From positions 1 to 64,000 of the forward strand of contig NZ_JAFFSX010000025.1 in assembly GCF_017948485.1 (NCBI RefSeq): a stretch of DNA of 64,000 bases, in the 5' to 3' direction. The notes beneath the pieces were generated by a model, which did not search any database, was not told the origin of the DNA, and worked only from the letters and a program-made list of their open reading frames with translations. This stretch comes from Streptomyces sp. GESEQ-35 (GTDB lineage: Bacteria; Actinomycetota; Actinomycetes; Streptomycetales; Streptomycetaceae). Shown here in pieces: positions 15,884-24,365 of this stretch. A program made the translations under genes and the position numbers. How positions within the stretch are numbered: position 1 is the stretch's first letter; every line of letters starts with the position of its first letter.

Positions 15884-16689
15884 CGCTCCGGGAACGCCCG
15901 TACGAACGCTGCTCGCACCACGGCTCCCGGAGTGCGGTCCAGCACCCCGAACACCACGTGCTCGAAGCACCCGGCGAAACGGCCCTCCGCCAGCAGCGTG
16001 CGGAACGCGCCCGCCACCTGCATCGGATCGTTGCGGAACACCCCGCAGCCCCAGGCGCCCAGCACCAGCCGCCGGTAGCCGTTCGCCGCGGCCGTCTCCA
16101 GCACCCGCTCGGCCCGCACCGCCAGGGCTCGCGGCAGCTCAGGCGCGCGCTCCGGCGTCGTACGGAGCACTACCCCCGCATTCGGTGCCGCCGCCGTCAG
16201 GAATCCGGCGGCGTACGGCTCGTCCAGCAGGTGGCCGCGGTCGTCGCGGAAGACGGGTACGGCCGGTGAGTGGATGACGCGGTCCGTGTAGAAGGGGTCG
16301 CGGTGGGCGCGGTGGTGGTCGTAGAACTCCCGGACGCCGGCCAGGCACGTGTACAGCGCGGAGGCCCGGCACAGGGCCTCCTCCTGGGCCTGCGCGCCGT
16401 TCAGGAAGCCGCCGCCGGGGTTGCGGGCCGAGGCGAAGTTCAGTACGGCCGTTCCGGAGCCGAGCCGACGGGCCGCCTCCAGGCTGCTCTCGCCGGTGAC
16501 CTCGAAGAACGTGTCCACCGGCGTCGACGGAGCCACCGGCACCGGGTCCGGCCCATACATGCGTGTGCCGTCCCGCGCGGCCTCGACCGCCGCCGCGACG
16601 GACACCTCGCGTCCGTCCGAGGCGCGGTAGGCGCCCGCCGCCACGATCTGCTCCGTCTCCCGTGCGACACCACGGAGGCGCGCGCTCAT
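15868..16689 (-). CDS. TIGR02452-type PARG-like protein
   Basis: A 273-aa protein of the microbial PARG/macrodomain-like group. The diagnostic segment NPGGGFLNGAQAQEEALCRASALY contains the GGG-X6-8-QEE signature of poly(ADP-ribose) glycohydrolases, where the second Glu is catalytic; further marks are YTDRVIHSPAVPVFRDD and the C-terminal GAWGCGVFRNDP. It is expected to bind or remove ADP-ribose. ATG 16689 is used because the frame upstream of it encodes no family-like sequence. It overlaps the PemK-like gene tail to tail by 16 bp and is divergent from egtA. Confidence 0.85.
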   Translation of the reverse strand: MSARLRGVARETEQIVAAGAYRASDGREVSVAAAVEAARDGTRMYGPDPVPVAPSTPVDTFFEVTGESSLEAARRLGSGTAVLNFASARNPGGGFLNGAQAQEEALCRASALYTCLAGVREFYDHHRAHRDPFYTDRVIHSPAVPVFRDDRGHLLDEPYAAGFLTAAAPNAGVVLRTTPERAPELPRALAVRAERVLETAAANGYRRLVLGAWGCGVFRNDPMQVAGAFRTLLAEGRFAGCFEHVVFGVLDRTPGAVVRAAFVRAFPERQLQP

Positions 16690-16967
16690 GACGCCACCCC
16701 CGTAGGCGTCATGAGCGCGCTCCCCGCGTGCTCCCCCGTCGTGCTCATATACGCATCGTGAGCGATGCTGGTCATGCGGTGCAACAGAGTTTTCCGCCCC
16801 CGGAAACGCTCGGCCAAGCGCTCGGGACGCAGAGATTACGGGTCCCGAACGTGCCGGAACGCACCCTTGTGCGGAGCGACGCGAGGGTCTTGGGTAGATC
16901 GGGTGTTCGCCCCGGCCCACCCGAAAGCCGGGCCGGCGGCGTGGTGGAATCTCAGGAGGATCCCGAC

Positions 16968-18269
16968 ATGTCCGATTCGGCAAGTGGCTGTACGAGGCCT
17001 CGTACAGCTGTCTCCGAAGCCGAGGTCGAAGCGCTCGTCCGCGGCATCTGCTTCAAGACCGGTCCACCCCGCACCCTCGGGGTGGAAGTGGAATGGTTCG
17101 TCCACGAGCTGCGCACACCGCAGCTCCCCGTGACACCCGAACGACTCGAAGCGGCCTACGCCGCACTGCATACCCTGCCTCTGAGGTCGGCGCTCACCGT
17201 CGAGCCCGGCGGCCAGCTGGAGCTCAGCTCGCCGCCCGCCGCCTCCCTGATGGAGTGCATCGGTACCGTCTCCGCCGACCTCGACGCCGTCCGCGCGGTG
17301 CTCGCCGAGCACGATCTCGGCCTCGTCGGCGTCGGCCAGGACCCCTGGCACTCGCCCCGCCGGTTCCTGCACGAACCGCGGTACGACGCCATGGAGACCT
17401 ATTTCGACCGCACCGGTCCGGCCGGCCGCGCCATGATGTGCACCTCGGCATCGGTACAGGTCTGCCTGGACGCCGGCTACGAGGAGCCCGGTCCGCTGGG
17501 CCACGGGCGGCGCTGGTGGCTGGCGCACCAGCTGGGCGCGGTGCTTCTTGCCGCGTTCGCCAACTCCCCGCTCGCCGCACGGCGGCCCACCGGATGGCGC
17601 TCCACCCGGCAGTTGCTGTGGATCGAGATCGGTGCGGGCCGCGCGGGAGCGCCCCCGCTGGACGGTGATCCGCGCGCCACCTGGGCCCGGCATGTACTGG
17701 ACGCGCCGGTGATGTGCGTACGGCAGGACGGCGGCCCCTGGGACGTCCCGGAGGCACTGACCTTCCGGGAGTGGACCAGATCGGCCACGCCGCGACCGCC
17801 GACCCACGAGGACCTCGACTACCACCTCACGACCCTGTTCCCGCCGGTCAGACCGCGCGGCCACCTGGAACTGCGCATGATCGACGCGCAGCCCGGCGAC
17901 GACGGGTGGATCGTGCCGCTCGCCGTGACGACGGCGCTGTTCGACGACGCACAGGCCGCCGAGACCGCGTACCGAGCCGTGAAGCCGCTGGCCGAGCGCG
18001 CCCTGTCGCTGCCCGCGCCGCACAATCCGCTCTGGCTCGACGCGGCCCGGTACGGGCTGGCCGACCCCGAGCTGCACGAGGCGGCCGTCGTCTGTTTCTC
18101 GGCCGCACTGGACGCACTGCCCCGGCTCGGCGCCACCACCCAGGTCACGGACGCCGTCCGGGCGTACCTGGACCGCTACGTCAGCCAGGGCCGCTGCCCC
18201 GCCGACGACCTCCTGGACCGGCTGGACGGCGCCGGCCACCCCCCGCACGAGAAGGACATCCGCACATGA
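16968..18269 (+). CDS. egtA: Glutamate-cysteine ligase EgtA
   Basis: A 433-aa ATP-dependent ligase of the GCS2 family that makes gamma-glutamyl-cysteine, the sulfur donor for ergothioneine. Family marks include LGVEVEWFV at the start of the domain, VEPGGQLELSSPP, and the ARRPTGWRSTRQ region. ATG 16968 follows AGGAGGA by 7 nt; longer in-frame starts are Arg/Pro-rich and lack homology-like sequence. It is the first gene of egtABCD, and its stop overlaps egtB as ATGA. Adjacent genes alone decide EgtA over a general glutathione or mycothiol-type ligase. Confidence 0.93.
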   Translation: MSDSASGCTRPRTAVSEAEVEALVRGICFKTGPPRTLGVEVEWFVHELRTPQLPVTPERLEAAYAALHTLPLRSALTVEPGGQLELSSPPAASLMECIGTVSADLDAVRAVLAEHDLGLVGVGQDPWHSPRRFLHEPRYDAMETYFDRTGPAGRAMMCTSASVQVCLDAGYEEPGPLGHGRRWWLAHQLGAVLLAAFANSPLAARRPTGWRSTRQLLWIEIGAGRAGAPPLDGDPRATWARHVLDAPVMCVRQDGGPWDVPEALTFREWTRSATPRPPTHEDLDYHLTTLFPPVRPRGHLELRMIDAQPGDDGWIVPLAVTTALFDDAQAAETAYRAVKPLAERALSLPAPHNPLWLDAARYGLADPELHEAAVVCFSAALDALPRLGATTQVTDAVRAYLDRYVSQGRCPADDLLDRLDGAGHPPHEKDIRT

Positions 18270-19576
18270 CCGACCCCGATGTAGAGAAGCTCCGGGAACG
18301 GGCGCTGGCCACCCTCACCACGGCCCGCGACCGCACCACACTCCTCACCTCCTGCGTCGAGGAGCCCGACCTCACCGCACAGCACTCACCGCTGATGTCC
18401 CCGCTGGTGTGGGACCTCGCCCACATCGGCAACCAGGAAGAGCAGTGGCTGCTGCGGACCGTCGGCGGGCGCGAGGCGATGCGGCCCGAGATCGACGGCC
18501 TGTACGACGCTTTCGAGCACCCGCGCGCCGAGCGCCCCTCGCTGCCCCTGCTGCCGCCCGCCGAGGCCCGCGGGTACGCGGCGGAGGTGCGCGGACGCGT
18601 CATGGACGTGCTGGAGAGCACCGCGTTCCACGGGACCCGGCTCACCGATGCCGGGTTCGCCTTCGGGATGATCGCGCAGCACGAACAGCAGCACGACGAG
18701 ACGATGCTGATCACCCATCAGCTCCGCAAGGGCCCGCAGGCGCTCACCGCCCCGGACCCGGACCCTGTCCCCCTGTTCACCGGACCGGCCGAAGTCCTCG
18801 TCCCCGGCGGCCCGTTCACCATGGGCACCTCCACCGAGCCATGGGCGCTGGACAACGAACGTCCGGCGCACCGGCGCGAGGTGGCGCCCTACTACATCGA
18901 CACGACTCCGGTGACGAACGGCGCCTACCAGGCGTTCATCGAGGACGGCGGCTACGACGACTCCCGCTGGTGGACCGCGGACGGCTGGGCCCACATTCGG
19001 CAGCACTCGATCCACGCACCGCTGTTCTGGCGCCGCGACGGCAAGCAGTGGCTGCGCCGGCGCTTCGGCGTGACCGAGGTCGTACCGTCCGACGAGCCGG
19101 TACTGCACGTGAGCTGGTACGAGGCGGACGCATACGCCCGCTGGGCCGGGCGGCGGCTGCCGACCGAGGCGGAGTGGGAGAAGGCCGCCCGCCACGACCC
19201 GGCCGGCGACCGCTCGATGCGCTACCCGTGGGGTGACGCCGATCCGGCGCCGGAACACGCCAACCTCGGCCAGCGGCACCTTCGCCCGGCTCCGGCGGGC
19301 AGCTACCCGGAGGGCGAATCGCCGCTCGGCGTACGGCAGTTGATCGGCGATGTGTGGGAGTGGACGGCGAGCGACTTCCTGCCGTACCCGGGGTTCCAGG
19401 CGTTCCCGTACAAGGAGTACTCGGAGGTGTTCTTCGGCCCCGAGCACAAGGTGCTGCGCGGCGGTGCGTTCGCCGTGGACGCGGTGGCCTGCCGGGGCAC
19501 GTTCCGCAACTGGGACCTTCCGATCCGGCGGCAGATCTTCTCCGGGTTCCGCACGGCCCGCTCCGGAGACGTCTGA
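18266..19576 (+). CDS. egtB: Ergothioneine sulfoxide synthase EgtB
   Basis: A 436-aa non-haem iron enzyme that joins gamma-glutamyl-cysteine to hercynine with O2, giving the hercynyl sulfoxide. It has an N-terminal DinB-like helical domain carrying the iron triad (His in LAHIGNQEEQW and two His in AQHEQQHDETM) and a C-terminal FGE-sulfatase domain (GGPFTMGT, PTEAEWEKAAR, WEWTAS, LRGGAF). The true start is ATG 18266 within the egtA stop; the frame upstream is antisense-like filler. Its stop and the egtC start share one base (TGATG). Confidence 0.94.
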   Translation: MTDPDVEKLRERALATLTTARDRTTLLTSCVEEPDLTAQHSPLMSPLVWDLAHIGNQEEQWLLRTVGGREAMRPEIDGLYDAFEHPRAERPSLPLLPPAEARGYAAEVRGRVMDVLESTAFHGTRLTDAGFAFGMIAQHEQQHDETMLITHQLRKGPQALTAPDPDPVPLFTGPAEVLVPGGPFTMGTSTEPWALDNERPAHRREVAPYYIDTTPVTNGAYQAFIEDGGYDDSRWWTADGWAHIRQHSIHAPLFWRRDGKQWLRRRFGVTEVVPSDEPVLHVSWYEADAYARWAGRRLPTEAEWEKAARHDPAGDRSMRYPWGDADPAPEHANLGQRHLRPAPAGSYPEGESPLGVRQLIGDVWEWTASDFLPYPGFQAFPYKEYSEVFFGPEHKVLRGGAFAVDAVACRGTFRNWDLPIRRQIFSGFRTARSGDV

Positions 19577-20361
19577 TGTGCCGTCATCTGGCGTACGTCG
19601 GGCCGCAGATGTCGGTGGGCCGACTCCTGGTGGAGCCCTCGCACGGCTTGTACCACCAGTCGTGGGCACCCCGGCGGCAGCGCTACGGGACCGTCAACGC
19701 CGATGGTTTCGGCGTCGGTTGGTACGCCGAGGGGGACCCGGTCCCGGCGCGTTATCGTCGGGCCGGGCCCATCTGGGCGGACCTGTCCTTCGCGGACCTG
19801 GCCCGGGTCGTCCGTACGACGGCTCTGCTGGCCGCCGTCCGCGACGCGACCGAGGCGGGCGCGGACGGGGAGGCGGCGGCGGCACCGTTCGCCGCGGACC
19901 GGTGGCTGTTCAGTCACAACGGCGCCGTCAAGGGCTGGCCCGGCTCGCTCGCCCCGCTGGCCCGGCAACTGCCCGCGGCGGACCTGCTGTCCCTGGAGGC
20001 CCGCTGCGACTCGGCGCTCGTCTGGGCGCTGGTCCTGGCCCGGCTGCGCGCGGGAGACGATCCGGGGCAGGCCCTGTCCGACACCGTGCCGGAGGTCGCC
20101 GGGGCCGCCCCCGGCTCCCGGCTCAACCTGCTCCTCACGGACGGCGAGACGATCGCCGCGACCGCCTGGGGCGACACCCTCTGGTACCGCGCGGGCCCCG
20201 GCACGGTCGTGGCCTCCGAGCCCTACGACGACGACCCGCACTGGCAAGAGGTCCCCGACCGCACCCTCCTCACCGCGAGCCGCACCGACGTGCTGCTCAC
20301 CCCGCTCAAGGACCCGAGCGGCGACACGACATCAGCACCATCGAAGGAGCCCCGTACGTGA
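19576..20361 (+). CDS. egtC: Gamma-glutamyl-hercynylcysteine sulfoxide hydrolase EgtC
   Basis: A 261-aa class II (Ntn) glutamine amidotransferase-fold amidohydrolase that trims the gamma-glutamyl group from the EgtB product. The nucleophile is Cys2 in the N-terminal MCRHLAYVG after Met removal; NADGFGVGWY and FSHNGAVKGW are the standard class II segments. The position immediately after egtB and before egtD fixes the assignment. Its stop overlaps the GTG start of egtD. Confidence 0.94.
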   Translation: MCRHLAYVGPQMSVGRLLVEPSHGLYHQSWAPRRQRYGTVNADGFGVGWYAEGDPVPARYRRAGPIWADLSFADLARVVRTTALLAAVRDATEAGADGEAAAAPFAADRWLFSHNGAVKGWPGSLAPLARQLPAADLLSLEARCDSALVWALVLARLRAGDDPGQALSDTVPEVAGAAPGSRLNLLLTDGETIAATAWGDTLWYRAGPGTVVASEPYDDDPHWQEVPDRTLLTASRTDVLLTPLKDPSGDTTSAPSKEPRT

Positions 20362-21320
20362 GCCCGTTCCTTCTCACCCGCACCCTGCCCGAGGACGCCA
20401 CCGAGGCCGCCCTGCGCGCCGACGTCCTGCACGGCCTGACCCGCACCCCCAAGACCCTGCCGCCGAAGTGGTTCTACGACGCCCACGGCAGCGAACTCTT
20501 CGAGCAGATCACCGAGTTGCCCGAGTACTACCCGACCCGCGCCGAACGGGAGATCCTCATCTCCCGGGCCGATGAGATCGCTGCCGCGACCCATGCCCGC
20601 ACCCTGGTCGAACTGGGCTCCGGCTCCTCCGAGAAGACCCGCTACCTCATCGACGCGCTCACCGAGCTGGACACGTACGTCCCGGTCGACGTCAGCGACA
20701 GCGCCCTCACCCAGGCCGGGCACGCCCTGATCGAGGAGCGGCCGGGGCTGAGCGTGCACGCGCTGATCGCGGACTTCACCGCTCGGGTGGAGCTGCCGGA
20801 CACCCCGGGCCCGCGGCTGCTGGCCTTCCTGGGCGGCACGATCGGCAACCTGCTGCCGGAGGAACGTGCGCACTTCTTCGCCTCGGTCCGGGCCCTGCTC
20901 TCCCCCGGCGACGCGCTGCTGCTCGGCACGGACCTGGTCAAGGACGAGCAGGTCCTGGTGCGTGCGTACGACGACGCGGCCGGGGTGACGGCCGCGTTCA
21001 ACAAGAACGTACTGACCGTCGTCAACCGCGAACTCGACGCCGACTTCGATCCCGGAGCCTTCGACCATGTGGCGCTCTGGGACGCCGAGAACGAGTGGAT
21101 CGAGATGCGGCTGCGCTCCCGTACCACGCAGACCGTGAAAGTGCCCGCGCTCGACCTCGCCATCGACTTCGCGACGGGCGAGGAGCTGCGCACGGAGATC
21201 TCGGCGAAGTTCCGAAAGGAGGGCGTGCGCGCCGAGTTGTCCGCGGCGGGCCTTGAACTGGCCCACTGGTGGACGGACGGCGAGGGCCGGTTCGCGCTGT
21301 CACTGAGCGTGGTGCGGTGA
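20358..21320 (+). CDS. egtD: L-histidine N-alpha-methyltransferase EgtD
   Basis: A 320-aa SAM-dependent enzyme that trimethylates histidine to hercynine, the first committed step in ergothioneine synthesis. The SAM-binding motif LVELGSGSSEKT is near residue 75, and the GGTIGNLLPEERAHFF and FNKNVLTVVNREL segments are characteristic. GTG 20358 overlaps the egtC stop as GTGA and is preceded by GAAGGAG. The four-gene order matches actinobacterial clusters. The fifth gene, egtE (PLP C-S lyase), is not present downstream. Confidence 0.95.
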   Translation: MSPFLLTRTLPEDATEAALRADVLHGLTRTPKTLPPKWFYDAHGSELFEQITELPEYYPTRAEREILISRADEIAAATHARTLVELGSGSSEKTRYLIDALTELDTYVPVDVSDSALTQAGHALIEERPGLSVHALIADFTARVELPDTPGPRLLAFLGGTIGNLLPEERAHFFASVRALLSPGDALLLGTDLVKDEQVLVRAYDDAAGVTAAFNKNVLTVVNRELDADFDPGAFDHVALWDAENEWIEMRLRSRTTQTVKVPALDLAIDFATGEELRTEISAKFRKEGVRAELSAAGLELAHWWTDGEGRFALSLSVVR

Positions 21321-21405
21321 CGGACGGCTCGCGCTCCGGCGCCGCCTGAGGCACGGTGGAATGACGTGTGACAAGCATGTCGCCCTCGCGGAGAGGAGCA
21401 CCCAC

Positions 21406-21621
21406 ATGACGGACCACACCTATCGGGTCACCGAGATCGTCGGCAGCTCGCACGAAGGCGTCGATCAGGCCGTCCGCAACGGCATCACCCGCGCCTCACA
21501 GACCCTGCGCAACCTCGACTGGTTCGAGGTGACACAGGTCCGGGGGCAACTCGAGAACGGTCAGATCGCGCACTGGCAGGTCTGCCTGAAGGTCGGCTTC
21601 CGTCTGGAGGACTCCGGCTGA
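21406..21621 (+). CDS. Dodecin family flavin-binding protein
   Basis: A 71-aa dodecin. It matches the small beta-alpha-beta-beta fold that assembles into hollow dodecamers storing flavin: VTEIVGSSHEGVDQAVRN, a central helix, then WFEVTQVRGQLENGQIAHWQV containing the flavin-stacking Trp region. ATG 21406 follows GAGAGGAG. The gene stands 85 bp after egtD, probably with its own promoter. Confidence 0.9.
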   Translation: MTDHTYRVTEIVGSSHEGVDQAVRNGITRASQTLRNLDWFEVTQVRGQLENGQIAHWQVCLKVGFRLEDSG

Positions 21622-22022
21622 CACGCCGGGTCCTGAGGAAGCTCAGGTCCGCCCCTCCCGCTCCTGCGCCACCTTCAGCGCGGCGGAAGGGGCGGTCCAG
21701 CGCGCCCGTACGACGGTGAAACCGGCTCGCTCGGCGTCGGCGGGTGAGCTCCGCTTCCTGTGCGGTGCATTTGAGACAGCCTGGCACGAAGAATGGTCCG
21801 GACTATTCTTCAGCGGATCCTTTTCCGCAGGCCGTAGGGTATCGCGCACAAATGCGCGAAACGTGAATGAGCCATGCCCGGACATCAAGTCATCCAGGTG
21901 GTTGATTAGCGAAAGATCCCACTGCGATACTCCGCATCCGACCTCGTCAACACCGAGGAATGCGGTTTCACGACCCCCCACCCCCCCCCCACAATTCCCG
22001 CTCCTTCGACGTGAGTTCATTG
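21622..22022. other. 401-bp gap: gene remnant, low-GC promoter zone and C tract
   Basis: Three parts can be seen. (a) 21643-21760 reads on the minus strand as about 38 codons with strong GC-third-position bias ending in a stop (ADAERAGFTVVRARW and onward), like the 3' end of a lost gene; no family was recognised. (b) 21760-21955 drops clearly in GC and probably carries promoter signals for the DUF485/symporter pair. (c) 21974-21990 is a C6-A-C10 tract. Confidence 0.5.
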
Positions 22023-22451
22023 ATGCCCGAAGACTTCGCGTGGCGCGACGATGCGCCCGCATTTCACTCCCCGAACACCGCTCGCACACCATCGCAATCC
22101 ATATCCGACCATCCGGACTTTCACTCACTGCGCCGCAACCAGCGACGGTTCGGCACGAAAGCCACAGTGCTGTCCGTCGGCGGATTCCTGCTGTACGTGC
22201 TGCTGTCGAGTTTCGCCCCCGCCGTGATGAATCAGCCCCTGTTCGGCCACCTCACCCTCGGCCTCGCGCTCGGCCTCGGACAGTTCGCCGTCATGGCCTT
22301 CACCGCATGGCGCTACACCCGGCACATGAGCACCCGGGTCGACCCGCTCGCCCGCGGCCTGCGGGCACAGCTGAGCCAGCAGGAGGAGCGCAGGAACCGT
22401 ACGGCCGACCGGACGACGGACCGGCACCCCAGGGGGTACCGCACATGGTGA
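22023..22451 (+). CDS. DUF485 family membrane protein
   Basis: A 142-aa small membrane protein of the DUF485/YjcH group. After a polar N terminus (about 35 residues) comes FHSLRRNQRRFG, the family hallmark just before the first membrane helix, then two transmembrane helices (about 52-70 and 82-102) and a charged C tail. DUF485 genes nearly always precede acetate/solute symporter genes, as here, and overlap them (7 bp). The start is uncertain: ATG 22023 is used; ATG 21960 would add 21 residues translated through the C tract. Confidence 0.8.
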   Translation: MPEDFAWRDDAPAFHSPNTARTPSQSISDHPDFHSLRRNQRRFGTKATVLSVGGFLLYVLLSSFAPAVMNQPLFGHLTLGLALGLGQFAVMAFTAWRYTRHMSTRVDPLARGLRAQLSQQEERRNRTADRTTDRHPRGYRTW

Positions 22452-24046
22452 CGATCTCCGTCGGCCTGATCGACAACAGCCTCCAGCTGACGTTCGTCCT
22501 GTTCCTGTCCGTCGTCGTGGTCACCCTGTTCATGGCGTTGCTGACGGCTCCGCAGCGCGACGAGATCAGCGAGTTCTACCTCGGCAACCGCACGATGTCA
22601 CCGCTGATGAACGGCCTCGCCATGTGCGGGGACTACCTGTCAGCGGCGACCCTGCTGGGCAGCACGGGCCTGGTCGCCCTGAACGGGTACGACGGTCTGC
22701 TGTACCTCGGGGGCACGACCGTCGCCTGGATGATGGTGCTGCTGCTCATCGCCGAACCACTCCACCGCGCGGGCAAGTTCACCCTGGGGGACACCCTCGC
22801 CCTGCGCCTGCGCCGGCAGCAGCGACCGGTGCGGCTGGCCCTGGCGGTGTGCACCCTGGCCATCGCCACGCTCTACCTGGTCGCCCAACTCGTCGGCAGT
22901 ATCGCCCTGCTGACCCAGTTCACGGGCGAACCCAGCGCCACCACACGTACGTTGTGCGTGGTCGTGATCGGCACGATCGTGATCGTGTACGCCTCCATCG
23001 GCGGTATGCCCGGAGCCACGGTCATCCAGATCATCAAGGCCGTGATGCTGGTGGCGGGCGTGACCATCACCGCGGTGATGGTGCTGAACCGCTACGACTG
23101 GAACGTCGACGCGCTGCTCACCGCGGCCGCCGACCACAGCGGGACCGGCACACGGTTCCTCGAACCCGGGCTGCGCTACGGCGGCAGCGCACGGAACAAG
23201 CTGGACTTCTTCAGCCTCGAACTGGCCATCGTCCTCGGGCTCGCGGCACTCCCCCATGTGCTGATGCGACTGCTCGCACCGCGCAAGGCGAGCGTGCTGC
23301 GCTCCTCCATCGTGTGGGCCGTGGGCCTGGTCGGCCTGGTGTGCGTGGCGGCCGGAATCCTCGGCCTCGGCGCCACCGCCATCGTCGGCCGGGACACCAT
23401 CGCGAGCACCGACCACAACGGCGACGCCGCCGTCCTGCTCCTCGCCCACGCCCTGGGCGGCGGCCTCCTCGCGGCCCTTCTGTCCTGCCTGGCCTTCGTC
23501 ACGCTGCTGGCCGTCGCGGCCGGGCTCACGCTCGCCGCGGCCTCGTCGCTCGCCCACGACCTGTACGCCGAGGTGATCCGCAAGGGCCAGGCAAGCCAGC
23601 AGGAGGAGTTGGCGGTCGCCCGGCTGGCCGCGGTGTTCATCGGTGTCCTCGGCATGCTGCTCGCCCTGGCCTCCTGGGGAGCGAACACCGCGACGCTGGC
23701 GTTCCTCGCCTTCGCCATCGCGGCATCGGCGATCCTGCCGACGCTCGTCTACACCCTGTTCTGGCGGGGCTTCACCGCGCGCGGCGCGCTGCTGAGCCTC
23801 TGGGGCGGTCTGCTCTGCTCCGTCGGCCTCGTCCTCGTCTCCCCCGTCGTCTCCAGCACGCCGTCCTCGCTCTACCCGTCCGCCGATTTCGCCTGGTTCC
23901 CCCTCCAGAACCCCGGCATCGTCTCCATCCCGGCCGGCTTCCTGCTCGGCTGGCTCGGCTCGCGACAGGGCCGGCGCGAGCAGGATTCCACGTACGCGGA
24001 CTTCGAGGTACGGATGCTCGTGGGCACCGGCACGGAACAACACTGA
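22445..24046 (+). CDS. Sodium:solute symporter, acetate/monocarboxylate type (ActP-like)
   Basis: A 533-aa member of the SSS family with about 13 transmembrane helices. Marks are the first-helix end EISEFYLGNRTMSPLMNGLAM, the GDYLSAATLLG sodium/substrate segment and the central YASIGGMPGATVIQIIKA segment, all typical of ActP (cation/acetate permease). It would import acetate or a small carboxylate with sodium. The start ATG 22445 overlaps the DUF485 gene and follows AGGGGG. The exact substrate is inferred from subfamily and the DUF485 partner. Confidence 0.9.
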   Translation: MVTISVGLIDNSLQLTFVLFLSVVVVTLFMALLTAPQRDEISEFYLGNRTMSPLMNGLAMCGDYLSAATLLGSTGLVALNGYDGLLYLGGTTVAWMMVLLLIAEPLHRAGKFTLGDTLALRLRRQQRPVRLALAVCTLAIATLYLVAQLVGSIALLTQFTGEPSATTRTLCVVVIGTIVIVYASIGGMPGATVIQIIKAVMLVAGVTITAVMVLNRYDWNVDALLTAAADHSGTGTRFLEPGLRYGGSARNKLDFFSLELAIVLGLAALPHVLMRLLAPRKASVLRSSIVWAVGLVGLVCVAAGILGLGATAIVGRDTIASTDHNGDAAVLLLAHALGGGLLAALLSCLAFVTLLAVAAGLTLAAASSLAHDLYAEVIRKGQASQQEELAVARLAAVFIGVLGMLLALASWGANTATLAFLAFAIAASAILPTLVYTLFWRGFTARGALLSLWGGLLCSVGLVLVSPVVSSTPSSLYPSADFAWFPLQNPGIVSIPAGFLLGWLGSRQGRREQDSTYADFEVRMLVGTGTEQH

Positions 24047-24053
24047 GCCCCGT

Positions 24054-24081
24054 TTGTTAATGGGATCCATTTTCATATAGC
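24054..24081 (+). promoter_or_regulatory. rpmF promoter with Zur-like operator
   Basis: TTGTTA (24054-24059) and TATAGC (24076-24081) form a -35/-10 pair with a 16-bp spacer. The spacer is almost entirely TGGGATCCATTTTCA (24061-24075), which matches 10 of 15 positions of the Streptomyces Zur box (TGAAAATGATTTTCA), with the right half perfect. Zur bound here would block RNA polymerase. The match is from memory of the consensus, not a computed score. Confidence 0.6.
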
Positions 24082-24084
24082 GTC

Positions 24085-24112
24085 GCGGGGTGCCCGTCAC
24101 GGGGCACCCCGC
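24085..24112 (+). other. Strong hairpin in the rpmF leader
   Basis: An 11-bp perfect stem (24085-24095 with 24102-24112) between the symporter stop and the L32 start. It may terminate symporter transcripts or act in the rpmF 5' leader; it is placed after the predicted rpmF promoter. No T tract. Confidence 0.65.
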
Positions 24113-24135
24113 ACCGCTCAGGAAGTAGGAGTCCC

Positions 24136-24306
24136 ATGGCCGTCCCCAAGCGGAAGATGTCCCGCAGCAACACCCGGCACCGCCGCTCGCAGTGGAAGGC
24201 CACGCCCGCGCAGCTGGTCCCGGTCACGGTCGACGGCGTCCGTCACCTCGTACCGCAGCACCTGGTCAAGGCCTACGAGCGTGGACTGCTGCGGCCCGAA
24301 GCCTGA
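24136..24306 (+). CDS. rpmF: 50S ribosomal protein L32, zinc-independent paralogue
   Basis: A 56-aa L32: MAVPKRKMSRSNTRHRRSQWK is the family N terminus. The zinc ribbon found in standard L32 is absent: there is no cysteine in the protein, so this is the C-minus form. In actinobacteria such paralogues replace the zinc-binding version when zinc is scarce and are controlled by Zur; the Zur-like box in its promoter fits. It has a ribosome site (AGGAG) 5 nt before ATG 24136. It stands alone, with no rpmG, rpmB or rpsR paralogues next to it. Confidence 0.93.
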   Translation: MAVPKRKMSRSNTRHRRSQWKATPAQLVPVTVDGVRHLVPQHLVKAYERGLLRPEA

Positions 24307-24365
24307 TCGAGCGTAACGCTGGGTGACAGCGGGAATGTCACCGTCGCCCGGGCGTTGAACCTGCC

